This document shows, one piece after another, positions 45,872 through 53,521 of a DNA stretch of 64,000 bases. Position 1 is the stretch's first letter, and each line of letters starts with the position of its first letter. The notes under the pieces were generated by a model. That model did not search any database. It was not told the DNA's origin and was given only the letters and a program-made list of their open reading frames with translations. This stretch comes from a virus, in the IMG/VR virus record IMGVR_UViG_3300049846_001037, positions 1 through 64,000 of that record. One strand, written 5' to 3'. The translations under genes and the position numbers were made by a program.

Positions 45872-47152
45872 TTAGTTTTTGGTGCTAGGAGGGGTATTTT
45901 TTAGGCTCTGCACCAATTTGGTGAAGATGTTAAGGGGGTGGTGGTTCTTGCTTGCATAAAGGTTGGCAAGTTCAAGAATTTGTTTCTTGTACTGATTTGC
46001 TACCTGTGGATTCTGCAGAGCTTCCATAGGAATTTTCTTCCACTCAAAATCTCTTTCTAAAGATTCCTTTTGAGCTGTCTCGACCTTCTTCAAAATAACA
46101 TCGACCTTTCTTGCTGTAGGGATGTTTTGCTTTTGAAGCTCTTCTCTCAACCTGATCAATTGAGGATAGTAGTTTATGGCAGTATCCAAATCAGCAAATG
46201 CTTCATTTGGAATTCCAAGTTTTTGAACTATTTCTTTCTGTGTGTTCCTTTGTTTTTGTAGAGATTCCTTTTGTTTTTGTTTATCTTCGGGACTCTCAAC
46301 TCCAAAGAATTTTTTATCTTCAGCAGACATCCATTCAAGATCGTCTTCCTTCTCTTCTTCAAAAGCATCAAAAATGGCTTTTGGAACAGCCAGATCTGTT
46401 TTGGATAGACCTGTTGCACTCTTTGGATTCTTACCAACAAGAAAGATTGTGTCATCCTTGGCTGTGTCAAAAACAATGTATTTGCCATTGATGGGCTTTA
46501 TTTGTTCAAGTTGTTCAACTATCTTTGCATGAAGTTTTGGATTTGCTTTCTTTAGGTCTTCAAGTCTTTCTTGGTTAATGGTGACGAGCTCTTTTTTCTG
46601 AAAAGCGGTCTTTGTAAAAGAGGTGAGTTTTCCAAATCGATATCCCTGCTGTTGAGATACGAGTTCAGGCACAGCCTCCTCAATACTTGAGCCGGTTCTT
46701 CTCTTGTACTCAAGATTCATGGCTCTATATTCGGCTGGATACTCAACTCTGATCTTCTCGTAGATTTGCTTAACAGGAACGTTTACGGTGCAATAGTCGA
46801 GAAGTTCTTCTATTACAACTCCAATGGTTGCGTTGTTCTTTTCTCCAATATCCTCCGCCATTTGTTTGACAGCCCTTTGGACGGAGGCAATGAGGTCTTC
46901 GCTTGGAGAAAAAGTGTCGCCAGCAAACTCTGTCTCAAGTGTTCCGCTGAACGAAACAGTTGTTTTGTTGATTCGAACTACCACACCAACACTGATCGTA
47001 TTCTTTATTACTACAGGAGGCTCATAGGCAAGCAGGAGATTTCCATCCCAAGCAAGACCATAATCTTGTAGGTTTTGAGCCAATGGAATACCGCCAGGAT
47101 GCTCTATCTTGACAGCCTGACGAAAACTCATGATTTTAAATGGTTTTTCCAA
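45872..47152 (-). CDS. Unknown tail protein between chaperones and tape measure
   Basis: About 420-427 aa. The start is uncertain. TTG 47152 has an AGAGG site 9 nt upstream, while ATG 47131 (MSFRQAVKIEH) has none that I can see. The N-terminal half is alpha/beta with TISVGVVVRINKTTVSFSGT and KNNATIGVVIEELLDY. The C-terminal half is highly charged and helical (SPEDKQKQKESLQKQRNTQK). No domain is recognised. It sits next to the tape measure, so it may be a tail assembly factor or part of the tape measure complex. If ATG 47131 is used, the start SFRQA recalls the SxRQADL leader of three head-side proteins. Its upstream region overlaps the plus-strand promoter at 47167. Confidence 0.55.
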   Translation of the reverse strand: MEKPFKIMSFRQAVKIEHPGGIPLAQNLQDYGLAWDGNLLLAYEPPVVIKNTISVGVVVRINKTTVSFSGTLETEFAGDTFSPSEDLIASVQRAVKQMAEDIGEKNNATIGVVIEELLDYCTVNVPVKQIYEKIRVEYPAEYRAMNLEYKRRTGSSIEEAVPELVSQQQGYRFGKLTSFTKTAFQKKELVTINQERLEDLKKANPKLHAKIVEQLEQIKPINGKYIVFDTAKDDTIFLVGKNPKSATGLSKTDLAVPKAIFDAFEEEKEDDLEWMSAEDKKFFGVESPEDKQKQKESLQKQRNTQKEIVQKLGIPNEAFADLDTAINYYPQLIRLREELQKQNIPTARKVDVILKKVETAQKESLERDFEWKKIPMEALQNPQVANQYKKQILELANLYASKNHHPLNIFTKLVQSLKNTPPSTKN

Positions 47153-47166
47153 AGTATCACTACCTC

Positions 47167-47195
47167 TTGACAAGTATTGGTTTGGGTGTTATAGT
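47167..47195 (+). promoter_or_regulatory. Sigma70 promoter of the plus-strand gene
   Basis: TTGACA (47167-47172), a 17-nt spacer, then TATAGT (47190-47195): a perfect -35, an optimal spacer and 5 of 6 bases of the -10. It points into the gene starting at 47230. It is a host-type rather than a phage late promoter. Confidence 0.8.
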
Positions 47196-47229
47196 TGTCT
47201 CATAAATCGAAACTTTCTTGGAGGCCGCC

Positions 47230-47547
47230 ATGAAGTTCTGGGAAAAGTGGTATTGGGCAACCTACATCCGAGGCGAGAACCCCATACTTTCTTTTATCGG
47301 GGGACTCATCAAGGGGTTTTGGATCCCCATCGTCGTCTCGGCCATCTTCTGCCTGCTCACGGACCCTCAGTTCAAGAGCCATAGCCTGAACCAGTTCGAT
47401 GTGGGAGCCTACGTGGCTTACTACTGCTACTTCTGGAAGGTGGTGTTCTACGCCATCTACAAGCATACCGTTGGATATCTGGTGTATGCGTGGCAGCACT
47501 GGGATGAGGTTGTGAACTTCGTCAGGCGAGTGCTCTGGCTCGATTAG
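47230..47547 (+). CDS. Moron-type two-helix membrane protein, 105 aa
   Basis: It is the only plus-strand gene. ATG 47230 is chosen because GGAGG stands 5 nt upstream; an in-frame TTG at 47218 overlaps that site. The protein starts MKFWEKWYWATYIRGENP and is unusually aromatic (eight Trp in 105 aa). One membrane helix is FIGGLIKGFWIPIVVSAIF (about 22-40); a second hydrophobic, Tyr-rich span covers about 58-88 (VAYYCYFWKVVFYAIY). Roughly three quarters of its codons end in G or C by my count, unlike the fibres and baseplate genes. It has its own promoter and terminator, and its stop (TAG) overlaps the stop of chaperone GT. A host-altering role such as superinfection exclusion is typical of such cargo, but the function is unknown. 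Confidence 0.75.
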   Translation: MKFWEKWYWATYIRGENPILSFIGGLIKGFWIPIVVSAIFCLLTDPQFKSHSLNQFDVGAYVAYYCYFWKVVFYAIYKHTVGYLVYAWQHWDEVVNFVRRVLWLD

Positions 47548-48415
47548 AACTCGATGGTGTCGAACTCAACAGGCCCGTCAGTGGGATCTTGAATGCCCCC
47601 ATTGACGGGCTTTTCCATTGCACGTTGTATGTACTCTAGGTCATCAACTTTAGGCGTGTACATCTCAACCGCCTTGGCATCTTCTGGTCTTTCGTTGAAC
47701 AAGGCCTTCAAGTCGGCAAGAGCCTGATCTCCACCCTCTGCAGCAATAGCATCAAAGAATGTCGTGTTCCTATGGTCGTCGTGGAACAACTTGAGGTCGT
47801 CAGTATTGACCTGCTCACCATTGCGGATCTTCTCAAGGTTGGACATCTTATGACGTTGCTCGATAGCCTTGATGGTTTCCTTTGGATGTGGTGAGACCAA
47901 AGTAGCCAAATACTCAATATAACCCATCATGAGCTCATGTTGATCATTCTGACGATTTACATTGTGCCTCGTCAAGATGTTCCACTGCTCATTGGTTAGA
48001 TTGAGATACTTGTCTTCGTTGGGGACTCCGCCTAACTCGAAAACGACATCGAGTTTACTTGTAATAGCGAAGTCCTTTTTTAGTTTTTTAGTTCTTGCTC
48101 CGTGACATCGCCACCAATTGAAGCCTTAGTGAATATCTCGCTAATGTATTTCTGCTCAAGATTCAGCAAGAACTCTTTGGCGTCTTCCTTGCCCTCTGAC
48201 TTCTCACCATCAACTGAAACAATGATGGATGAAAGAATGTCAATGGTGCTTGTCAACATGGTCTTGATGTCAGCTTTTTCATCGCCAAGAGCCGACATAT
48301 CGACTTCTAGGCCCAAAGTATCACGAGTTGTAAGCTTACGGACAACGATCTTGTGTCCCCCTACCTCGATCTCCTTCTCTACGTCCTTCGAAAATACTAT
48401 TTTTGAGATTGCCAT
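47544..48415 (-). CDS. Tail assembly chaperone GT (product of -1 frameshift)
   Basis: It would be made when ribosomes slip -1 at the A-AAA-AAC site (48089-48083) near the end of the G gene and read on as CTA-AAA-AAG-GAC. The extension of about 179 codons has no good start of its own: the frame stays open from the slip site without an ATG until well inside, and there is no ribosome site. It reads KKDFAITSKLDVVFELGGVP, then NLTNEQWNILTRHNVN, and is acidic and helical. The total is about 290 aa, close to lambda gpGT. It binds the tape measure during tail assembly in known systems. The C-terminal tail (PVNGGIQDPTDGPVEFD) is encoded over the terminator of the plus-strand gene. Confidence 0.75.
47571..47614 (+). 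terminator. Rho-independent terminator of the plus-strand gene
   Basis: On the plus strand the arms 47573-47585 and 47598-47610 pair over 13 bp (GCCCGTCA with TGACGGGC, then G-T, then TGGG with CCCA), with a 12-nt loop and TTTT after it. It starts 24 nt past the TAG. It lies within the coding end of chaperone GT on the other strand. Confidence 0.6.
48034..48055 (-). other. Hairpin downstream of the frameshift site
   Basis: AACTCGA and TCGAGTT pair perfectly (7 bp, 8-nt loop) 27 nt after the slippery heptamer. This is farther than the usual 5-9 nt, so its role in stimulating the slip is doubtful. Confidence 0.3.
48080..48415 (-). CDS. Tail assembly chaperone G
   Basis: 111 aa. ATG 48415 (MAISKIVFSK) is preferred, with GGAGAGG 6 nt upstream, over ATG 48448, which would sit beside the terminator. 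The protein shows IEVGGHKIVVRKLTTRDTLG, the strand-turn-strand and R-kLt-rD pattern usual at the start of phage tail chaperones, then an acidic helical body. The gene lies between tube and tape measure, the invariant location of the G/GT pair. It ends GAA-CTA-AAA-AAC-TAA, which places the slippery site at the last sense codons. Confidence 0.75.
   Translation of the reverse strand: MAISKIVFSKDVEKEIEVGGHKIVVRKLTTRDTLGLEVDMSALGDEKADIKTMLTSTIDILSSIIVSVDGEKSEGKEDAKEFLLNLEQKYISEIFTKASIGGDVTEQELKN
48083..48101 (-). other. Programmed -1 frameshift signal
   Basis: The heptamer A-AAA-AAC (48089-48083) is in the correct phase (X-XXY-YYZ) and followed at once by the zero-frame stop TAA. GGAG (48101-48098) lies 8 nt upstream, like the internal Shine-Dalgarno that stimulates dnaX frameshifting. 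The -1 frame is open for about 179 codons after it. Confidence 0.75.
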
Positions 48416-48450
48416 GTCCTTCCTCTCCTTGTGGTTATGGGGTTCCATTC

Positions 48451-48499
48451 ATTATATTAAAACTGAAGGGCTCAGGCTCGATGGCCGTGAGCCCTTCAG
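48451..48499 (-). terminator. Terminator after the tail tube gene
   Basis: A perfect 12-bp stem (CTGAAGGGCTCA with TGAGCCCTTCAG; arms 48463-48474 and 48488-48499) is followed on the minus strand by TTTTAATATAAT. It lies in the 74-nt gap between the tube gene and chaperone G and may set the excess of tube and sheath over downstream proteins. Confidence 0.75.
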
Positions 48500-48522
48500 A
48501 GTAGTGCTATTTACTTGTGATA

Positions 48523-49017
48523 TTAAACATTGACTGCAACATCGTAGTCAAATGGCGAGTTCTGGCCATCATCAACGGATGTTACGTCAAAGGCTGCTGT
48601 TTCTGAAACTATGATTTCTCCAGTGATCGTCTTAGGATCAGAGTAGCTGGTCATGTAGCAACCACGATAGACAGTTGTTCTGATGTTGGTTCCGTCAGGA
48701 AGCAACAAGATCTCCTGAATATCAATGGGTACCCTCAACTGAGCCAACATTCTGAATGTATCAGCATAGCCGAAGAGATTGATCATCTTCTTCTTGAAAA
48801 GAGCCATCTTGGTTACATTCAACTTGTAGTCAGTCAATTGCCAGATACGGGAAATGATACGGTCGCCAATACCAATTCCTCTGACTGGGGTTGTTGCTCT
48901 GTCCTGAGATGGTTCTAGGGACTGAACAACACCGATGAGGCTTCCATTGACCAAAATCTGGGCCGCAGTGGAAACCGCAATTTGCTGTTGGTTTTGTAGT
49001 ACGTCTGTTAATGCCAT
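48523..49017 (-). CDS. Tail tube protein
   Basis: 164 aa, the usual size for a myovirus tube subunit. It lies 20 nt downstream of the sheath and has LVNGSLIGVVQSLEPSQDRA near 23, RPVRGIG-like segment TTPVRGIGIGDRIISRIW (43-60), and a C-terminal strand pattern GCYMTSYSDPKTITGEIIVS (about 120-139). It is beta-rich, as expected of the two stacked beta sheets that form the hexameric tube. The location directly after the sheath and before a terminator and the chaperones makes the call fairly safe, although no single motif is diagnostic. Confidence 0.75.
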   Translation of the reverse strand: MALTDVLQNQQQIAVSTAAQILVNGSLIGVVQSLEPSQDRATTPVRGIGIGDRIISRIWQLTDYKLNVTKMALFKKKMINLFGYADTFRMLAQLRVPIDIQEILLLPDGTNIRTTVYRGCYMTSYSDPKTITGEIIVSETAAFDVTSVDDGQNSPFDYDVAVNV

Positions 49018-49037
49018 GTTAGCGTCTCCTGTTTAGA

Positions 49038-50849
49038 TTATAGCTGCGTCCTGATTGTGAACGTGACTTTGATCCTGTTCAATGGGAAGACAGGAACATA
49101 CTGGACCGTTGACAAAATCTCAGTGGGGTTAGACGGGTTAACTGTAACCGTGATGGCCCCGATTGAGCTGATGATGTTGTCTTGAGCCAATTGCTGCATT
49201 GTTGCAAGGATGGTTGACTTGACTGCTGGAACAACAATTGCAGGAATCAACTTCTTGCCGATGTATTGCTCAGTTGTGTATCTGACAGCCTGTGAAACGA
49301 AGTCTGTCAAGGTAACGACTGAGAACTCACCGACTGCTGGATTGGACTGGTCAGTAGTTAGCTGATGTCTGACAAATATGTTGGATCCCAATTTGTCGAT
49401 AACGCAAACACCAGCGCCACCCAAAATGTCCTTCTCAATTTCGAGATAGGTATCGTTGGGGTGTTCCGTTGTCGCAGCGGAGATGTTAACGAAGTTAGAC
49501 AACCTCTGGCGAGTCAATGGTGTAGCAACGTCAGATAGAGGATTGCAGGACAAAGCACCGAAGGCGGTAGCCAAGAATGCGCTATCGACAACGATGTTCT
49601 GGAACCTGCCGTTTGGATCCTGAATCTGGACGGTGCACTTGCCAGGAGCAATGAGCGTTGATCTCTTGTCGTGTAGTGAGTTTTGAGCTTCGAAAACGTA
49701 GGTGTCAACAGTGTCATTGTCACCAACGTTAGCAACACCTAGCGAACCAACAGAAACTCTTTCCTTCTTGTTCTGTGGGCTCGACATGGTTTCGCAGTGC
49801 AACAAAACAGCCTGAAGGATAAGCGACTTCTCAGAAGTCGTTATCTCGTTCAAGCTGGCTCCGCTGCCGACTGTCAAAGGAACAATGATGTCAACCGTTG
49901 AACCCTGCAACTGATTGAGCGAAGCCTGGAAGTCACCAGTTGTTGTTCCAACTCCAGACATCTGAGTTAGGTTAACAACTGAGGCTCCGTTGGCAAAAGC
50001 CAATCTTGCGCCCAAAGTCAATGGGTTCAAATGGTTTAGAACGTAGTTACCCTGACCGGCTCCAGAGGCGATCAAAGTCCACTCAGCCTCAGGACCGTAT
50101 TCCTGAACCACAAGGCTGTAGTCAACAAAGTTCTTTGGAGCATAGTCAGAACCGCTCTTAGCGTAGGTGTAGTCAACAAAGTAGGTTCCCGATAGAGCAG
50201 GAACGGTTGCATATGAATAGCCATAGGCAGTTGATGGAACAGCACCCCATAGCAATGTGCCGCTTGGGCTTAGAACATAGCCGCTGTTGTCTCTTCCAAA
50301 GCCAAGTGAATCAACTCCAGAGACAGTGCCAGAAGCAGGATAGACATAGCCGCTCGTACCAGTGACCGAAACAATGGTCACGCCAGAGTATGAAAGAGCT
50401 ACGTCATGGTTAGAGGTCTGAGTTACCAACTCTCCTTGAACGAGAGTATACATTCCAGTACCAGCTAAGCTTCCCGTGTAGGTCACGTAGAATGAAGCTC
50501 CAACTGCTGGGGTGGTGGAAGCGGGGTATTGGTTGGCGGCCGTGGACCAAACGATTTGGTCGCCAGAAAGGAAGTATCCGCCACCATAAGCACCAGTGCC
50601 CGTTGTGGGCCAATCAACTCTTGCGCCACCAGCGCCTGAGTAATCGTAAACAGAATTGATTGATGTTATTCCTGAGTGTGCTAATGTGTCAGATACTCTG
50701 GAGATCGGTTGAAAGACTGACTCACCAAAGGTGTCTTTGGTGGTGCGGCCCAAGCCGATCAAAGATAGAATGCGAGTACCACCAGGTAGCTGAACGATAT
50801 TGCTATCGATTTCAACTTCGGTGGTTACTCCCGGAGGGGTATAAGCCAT
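49038..50849 (-). CDS. Contractile tail sheath protein
   Basis: 603 aa. It starts MAYTPPGVTTEVEIDSNIVQ, the typical YxxPGVyxxE start of sheath proteins, followed by LPGGTRILSLIGLGRTTKDT. A variable beta-rich insertion (about 80-260) is followed by the conserved core. The C-terminal part shows DVATPLTRQRLSNFVNISAA, VCVIDKLGSNIFVRHQLTTD and VSQAVRYTTEQYIGKKLIPA, with the closing strand LNRIKVTFTIRTQL, as in sheath families whose C-terminal arm links subunits. It is the strongest evidence that the phage is a myovirus. A 172-nt AT-rich gap lies upstream. Confidence 0.9.
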   Translation of the reverse strand: MAYTPPGVTTEVEIDSNIVQLPGGTRILSLIGLGRTTKDTFGESVFQPISRVSDTLAHSGITSINSVYDYSGAGGARVDWPTTGTGAYGGGYFLSGDQIVWSTAANQYPASTTPAVGASFYVTYTGSLAGTGMYTLVQGELVTQTSNHDVALSYSGVTIVSVTGTSGYVYPASGTVSGVDSLGFGRDNSGYVLSPSGTLLWGAVPSTAYGYSYATVPALSGTYFVDYTYAKSGSDYAPKNFVDYSLVVQEYGPEAEWTLIASGAGQGNYVLNHLNPLTLGARLAFANGASVVNLTQMSGVGTTTGDFQASLNQLQGSTVDIIVPLTVGSGASLNEITTSEKSLILQAVLLHCETMSSPQNKKERVSVGSLGVANVGDNDTVDTYVFEAQNSLHDKRSTLIAPGKCTVQIQDPNGRFQNIVVDSAFLATAFGALSCNPLSDVATPLTRQRLSNFVNISAATTEHPNDTYLEIEKDILGGAGVCVIDKLGSNIFVRHQLTTDQSNPAVGEFSVVTLTDFVSQAVRYTTEQYIGKKLIPAIVVPAVKSTILATMQQLAQDNIISSIGAITVTVNPSNPTEILSTVQYVPVFPLNRIKVTFTIRTQL

Positions 50850-51021
50850 CTGTTTGCTCCTTAGTTGCTTGTCGTAAATTTTTTGACTTCGGTTGAGCCG
50901 AGTTTCACTTTTTTGAGACAGTTGTTAACTAGGAAAAACATAAAAATACAATAGAAAAACAGGTGTATTTCTGAATCTACAATACTAGATTTTTATAAAA
51001 TAATGAGCTTTTCCCAATGAG
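50850..51021. other. Largest intergenic gap, upstream of the sheath gene
   Basis: It is 172 nt and AT-rich. On the minus strand it contains TATAAAAA (50997-50990), a short hairpin AATCTA/TAGATT just after it, and an imperfect hairpin near 50882-50905. It likely holds the start signal for sheath and tube transcription, but nothing decisive is seen and no ORF of note is present. Confidence 0.35.
50990..50997 (-). promoter_or_regulatory. Late-promoter-like TATAAAAA upstream of sheath
   Basis: One mismatch from TATAAATA, 141 nt from the sheath ATG. It is plausible because this gap must start transcription of very abundant proteins, yet AT-rich DNA makes chance matches likely. Confidence 0.3.
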
Positions 51022-52197
51022 TTATATATTGATTTGAGGAGTTATATTTAACACGTTGGGAACAACTGGATTTGTAAAGGCCAAATTGGTGTAAACCGCT
51101 GGGGCCATGTAGGGGTAGATGGGATAGTTGCCCGATGGAATGGCTGTTCCAGAGGCAGAAGTAATGATATCTACGCTCCTGTAATCAGTCCAGAATATGA
51201 AGCCATCGCAGCTAACAGAAGTGGAGAAGATGTGGTCGTTGATGTAGTCTTCCTCTCCCTGCCCGCCCTGAGCCCACGAAGTAAAATTGAAACCAGCAGA
51301 GTCATAAGGCTTTTTCTTCTTTTCTACCAAAAACCTCTCTACTAAGTCTCCAAGTTCCTGAGCCTCAATTGTCGATCCAGCATAGCATTCAAACTGAATA
51401 GACATCTCATAAATGCCACCATAAGTAGCATAAGTCATCTGGTCCTGGTAGTAGGTTTGAACCTGATATTGATCTCCAGCCCAAAGAACATCGTTCAACT
51501 TGATGACGGTTCCTGTTAGTCCAGGCACAAGGCCGCTGGCATTCACAATGAATTGGTCTGGCTCAACTGCCTGTATGACGGTTCCTGTGATGCTGGTTCC
51601 ACTGTAAATGAGATAGAACTGGTCTTGGTTTGCGCTGATGGCTACACCAATTGTGTGGATGCCTGTGCCAGATGGAGTAATTGGATTTGGAGTTCCATCT
51701 TCTCTGGGACATTCTAAAGCATAGATGAGCGAAGATGGGTCGTAGGTGTTTGGTGGCGGAAGCGTTATGATGATGCCAGTTGAGACTCCGCTATTGAAGT
51801 TGACACCCGTTCCACTAGTAAAAATGGCTTGAGTGATGTCTGTTCCAGTTGGGTATCCAATGGTGGGGTCAAGAGCCCAACGTGGATCATAGTCAAGTGT
51901 GTCGGGTAGATTTGTCCTCTGTAGATTGTCGCCAACCAGATCGTTGTCTGCCTGTATTGGGATCAACTGGACTCTTCCATAAATGTCTTGAATGAAGTCG
52001 TCGTAATGAATACGCCTCTGGTTGTTGCTTACATTCTTAACGATGATGGATGGAATACGTGCAGCCTCAAGACTGAACCTGTCAGAGACCTGTGTCTGCT
52101 GATACAGTCGGCTCTTACGTGCTTCCTTCCTGATGAAGTCAACCAAAAGGTCGATGATCTTCTTGGTGACGACTGAATGGTTTAGAATGAAAGACAT
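51022..52197 (-). CDS. Neck or tail-terminator protein
   Basis: 391 aa. The N-terminal 70 residues are helical and basic (IIDLLVDFIRKEARKSRLYQ). The middle is beta-rich (SGTGIHTIGVAISANQDQFY). Near residue 265 is YGGIYEMSIQFECYAGSTIE and LGDLVERFLVEKKKKPYDSA, which has the strand plus helix form of tail-completion/terminator proteins that end in a dimer-like helix. It ends 172 nt before the sheath gene, the place of T4 gp15/gp3-type proteins. A terminator role is inferred from position and shape. Confidence 0.5.
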   Translation of the reverse strand: MSFILNHSVVTKKIIDLLVDFIRKEARKSRLYQQTQVSDRFSLEAARIPSIIVKNVSNNQRRIHYDDFIQDIYGRVQLIPIQADNDLVGDNLQRTNLPDTLDYDPRWALDPTIGYPTGTDITQAIFTSGTGVNFNSGVSTGIIITLPPPNTYDPSSLIYALECPREDGTPNPITPSGTGIHTIGVAISANQDQFYLIYSGTSITGTVIQAVEPDQFIVNASGLVPGLTGTVIKLNDVLWAGDQYQVQTYYQDQMTYATYGGIYEMSIQFECYAGSTIEAQELGDLVERFLVEKKKKPYDSAGFNFTSWAQGGQGEEDYINDHIFSTSVSCDGFIFWTDYRSVDIITSASGTAIPSGNYPIYPYMAPAVYTNLAFTNPVVPNVLNITPQINI

Positions 52198-52751
52198 TAC
52201 TTGGACGCCCCTATGATTTTAGATATGTCCCCGATGTTATGCTTTGTCTGCTGGTCCTTGTTCTCTTGGTCATACAAGAAAGTTACCACTTCCCTGTTGG
52301 TCACAACGACAATGAAGTTTGGAAGCAGTCTTATGCCCTGACTATTGTCTCCAGATATACGCTGGCCAAGGTTTAACTTTTTCAACAACTCAAACAACTG
52401 TTCTCTGGTCAAATATGGCGAGAACCTTTGGTTGTATCTGTCCTGAGCATGAACCGACATCGAAAAGCCAAACTTATCCTTTTCATCTTGGATGTAGTCA
52501 AAGCTAGTGAAACTTGACTTCATGCTTTCAATGTCCAACTTCATCTCAGCGGCCTCTTGCTTTAGCTGCTGGATGTACTTCTCTATCTTTCTGTACTCGT
52601 CTTCACTAGAAGCATTCTGTAGATAGTTCTGCTGTATCTCAATGGCTTGAGTTACATAGCGATACCTCTTCTGCGTATCCTTTAGCTTGTCCTCAAGCGT
52701 CTTATACTTTGGGTCAAGCGCAATGATGCTTCTGAATGAGATGATGATCAT
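52197..52751 (-). CDS. Coiled-coil neck-region protein, 184 aa
   Basis: Residues about 12-85 form a long charged coiled coil (LEDKLKDTQKRYRYVTQAIE, IEKYIQQLKQEAAEMKLDIE). A small alpha/beta C-terminal domain follows (FGFSMSVHAQDRYNQRFSPY, then LPNFIVVVTNREVVTFLYDQ). The VHAQDRYNQRF ... VVTxxxVVTFLY pattern resembles small toxin-like or RelE-type folds only superficially. The ATG overlaps the upstream stop in an ATGA, and its stop shares a base with the next start. Its function is unknown; a tail or neck structural role comes from the context. Confidence 0.5.
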   Translation of the reverse strand: MIIISFRSIIALDPKYKTLEDKLKDTQKRYRYVTQAIEIQQNYLQNASSEDEYRKIEKYIQQLKQEAAEMKLDIESMKSSFTSFDYIQDEKDKFGFSMSVHAQDRYNQRFSPYLTREQLFELLKKLNLGQRISGDNSQGIRLLPNFIVVVTNREVVTFLYDQENKDQQTKHNIGDISKIIGASK

Positions 52752-53521
52752 GATAGGAAGTTTGGCAGAGCAAAGATCTTCTGGGCAAGGCCAGGATCGG
52801 CTCTGGTCACATCAAATTCAAGGTGTAGTAACTTGTTTGAGTCAACCAAGCTGTAGCTTACGTTTGTGGCAATGTAGCGTCCGAGTTCTCTAACGGGAAC
52901 ACCCGTCTCAGGGTCGAACATATAGCGTATCATGATATCTCTGTCACTAATGATGTTGACATATTCTCCATTGCAATTTCTGATTGGAACAGTCCAGAAG
53001 TGCATGTTGTGTTCGATCATCAAGCCCTTGTCCTTGGAGGCCAACTTCTGGGCAGTCATGCCCTCATTGACAAAGAACATCTTGTCATCCCTTTCTGGAT
53101 TCATGAGAAGTTCATAGCCGCCAAGTACTGGAATATTGGGGTCTCTCTTGGTGATACCAAAACCATTGCAGATGGGACAGTTGCTACGGGCTTGCTGGCG
53201 TACCTTGTCCCAGCAAAATGCGCAGCGCTTGTAGCCTGGGTCGGCATCCTTGTCTGGAATGATGAGTTCCCTGTAAAGTATTACTAGCTCACCAAGCGAC
53301 TCCAATAACTGCTTTTCCCTATTGATCTGCTCATCCCAAACCGTTATTGGCAGACCAGTAATGGGGTCAGTGCCAAGGCGTGACCTGATGAAGCAATTGT
53401 CAAAAGACGCCTTCATTGGATTCTCGAAGCAATCCATGTAAGAACGGTGCTTTCCTCTGATTGGGTTATCAGGGATAGGGTTGCCGTTGCCGTCTGTTAT
53501 TTTGCAATTACTAGGAGCCAT
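52748..53521 (-). CDS. Neck-region protein with a four-cysteine zinc knuckle
   Basis: 257 aa. CAFC (Cys100, Cys103) and CPIC (Cys115, Cys118) with NGFG after the second pair form a CxxC-x11-CxxC zinc-ribbon pattern, similar in its second half to DnaJ-type CPxCxGxG. The C-terminal 100 residues are beta-rich (HNMHFWTVPIRNCNGEYVNI, RYIATNVSYSLVDSNKLLHL). It lies between capsid-side and tail genes, in the place of head-tail connector proteins. The zinc knuckle probably stabilises the fold rather than binding DNA. Confidence 0.55.
   Translation of the reverse strand: MAPSNCKITDGNGNPIPDNPIRGKHRSYMDCFENPMKASFDNCFIRSRLGTDPITGLPITVWDEQINREKQLLESLGELVILYRELIIPDKDADPGYKRCAFCWDKVRQQARSNCPICNGFGITKRDPNIPVLGGYELLMNPERDDKMFFVNEGMTAQKLASKDKGLMIEHNMHFWTVPIRNCNGEYVNIISDRDIMIRYMFDPETGVPVRELGRYIATNVSYSLVDSNKLLHLEFDVTRADPGLAQKIFALPNFLS

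Noticed and set aside
47218-47229. TTG start at 47218 for the plus-strand gene
   Set aside because: The TTG overlaps the GGAGG ribosome site that serves ATG 47230.
47544-47975. Separate gene starting at TTG 47975
   Set aside because: There is no ribosome site, and the frame continues upstream without a stop to the slippery site, so the -1 frameshift product explains it better.
50882-50905. Terminator upstream of the sheath gene
   Set aside because: The stem is short with a bulge or mismatch, and the T-rich tail is on the plus strand where there is no gene to end.
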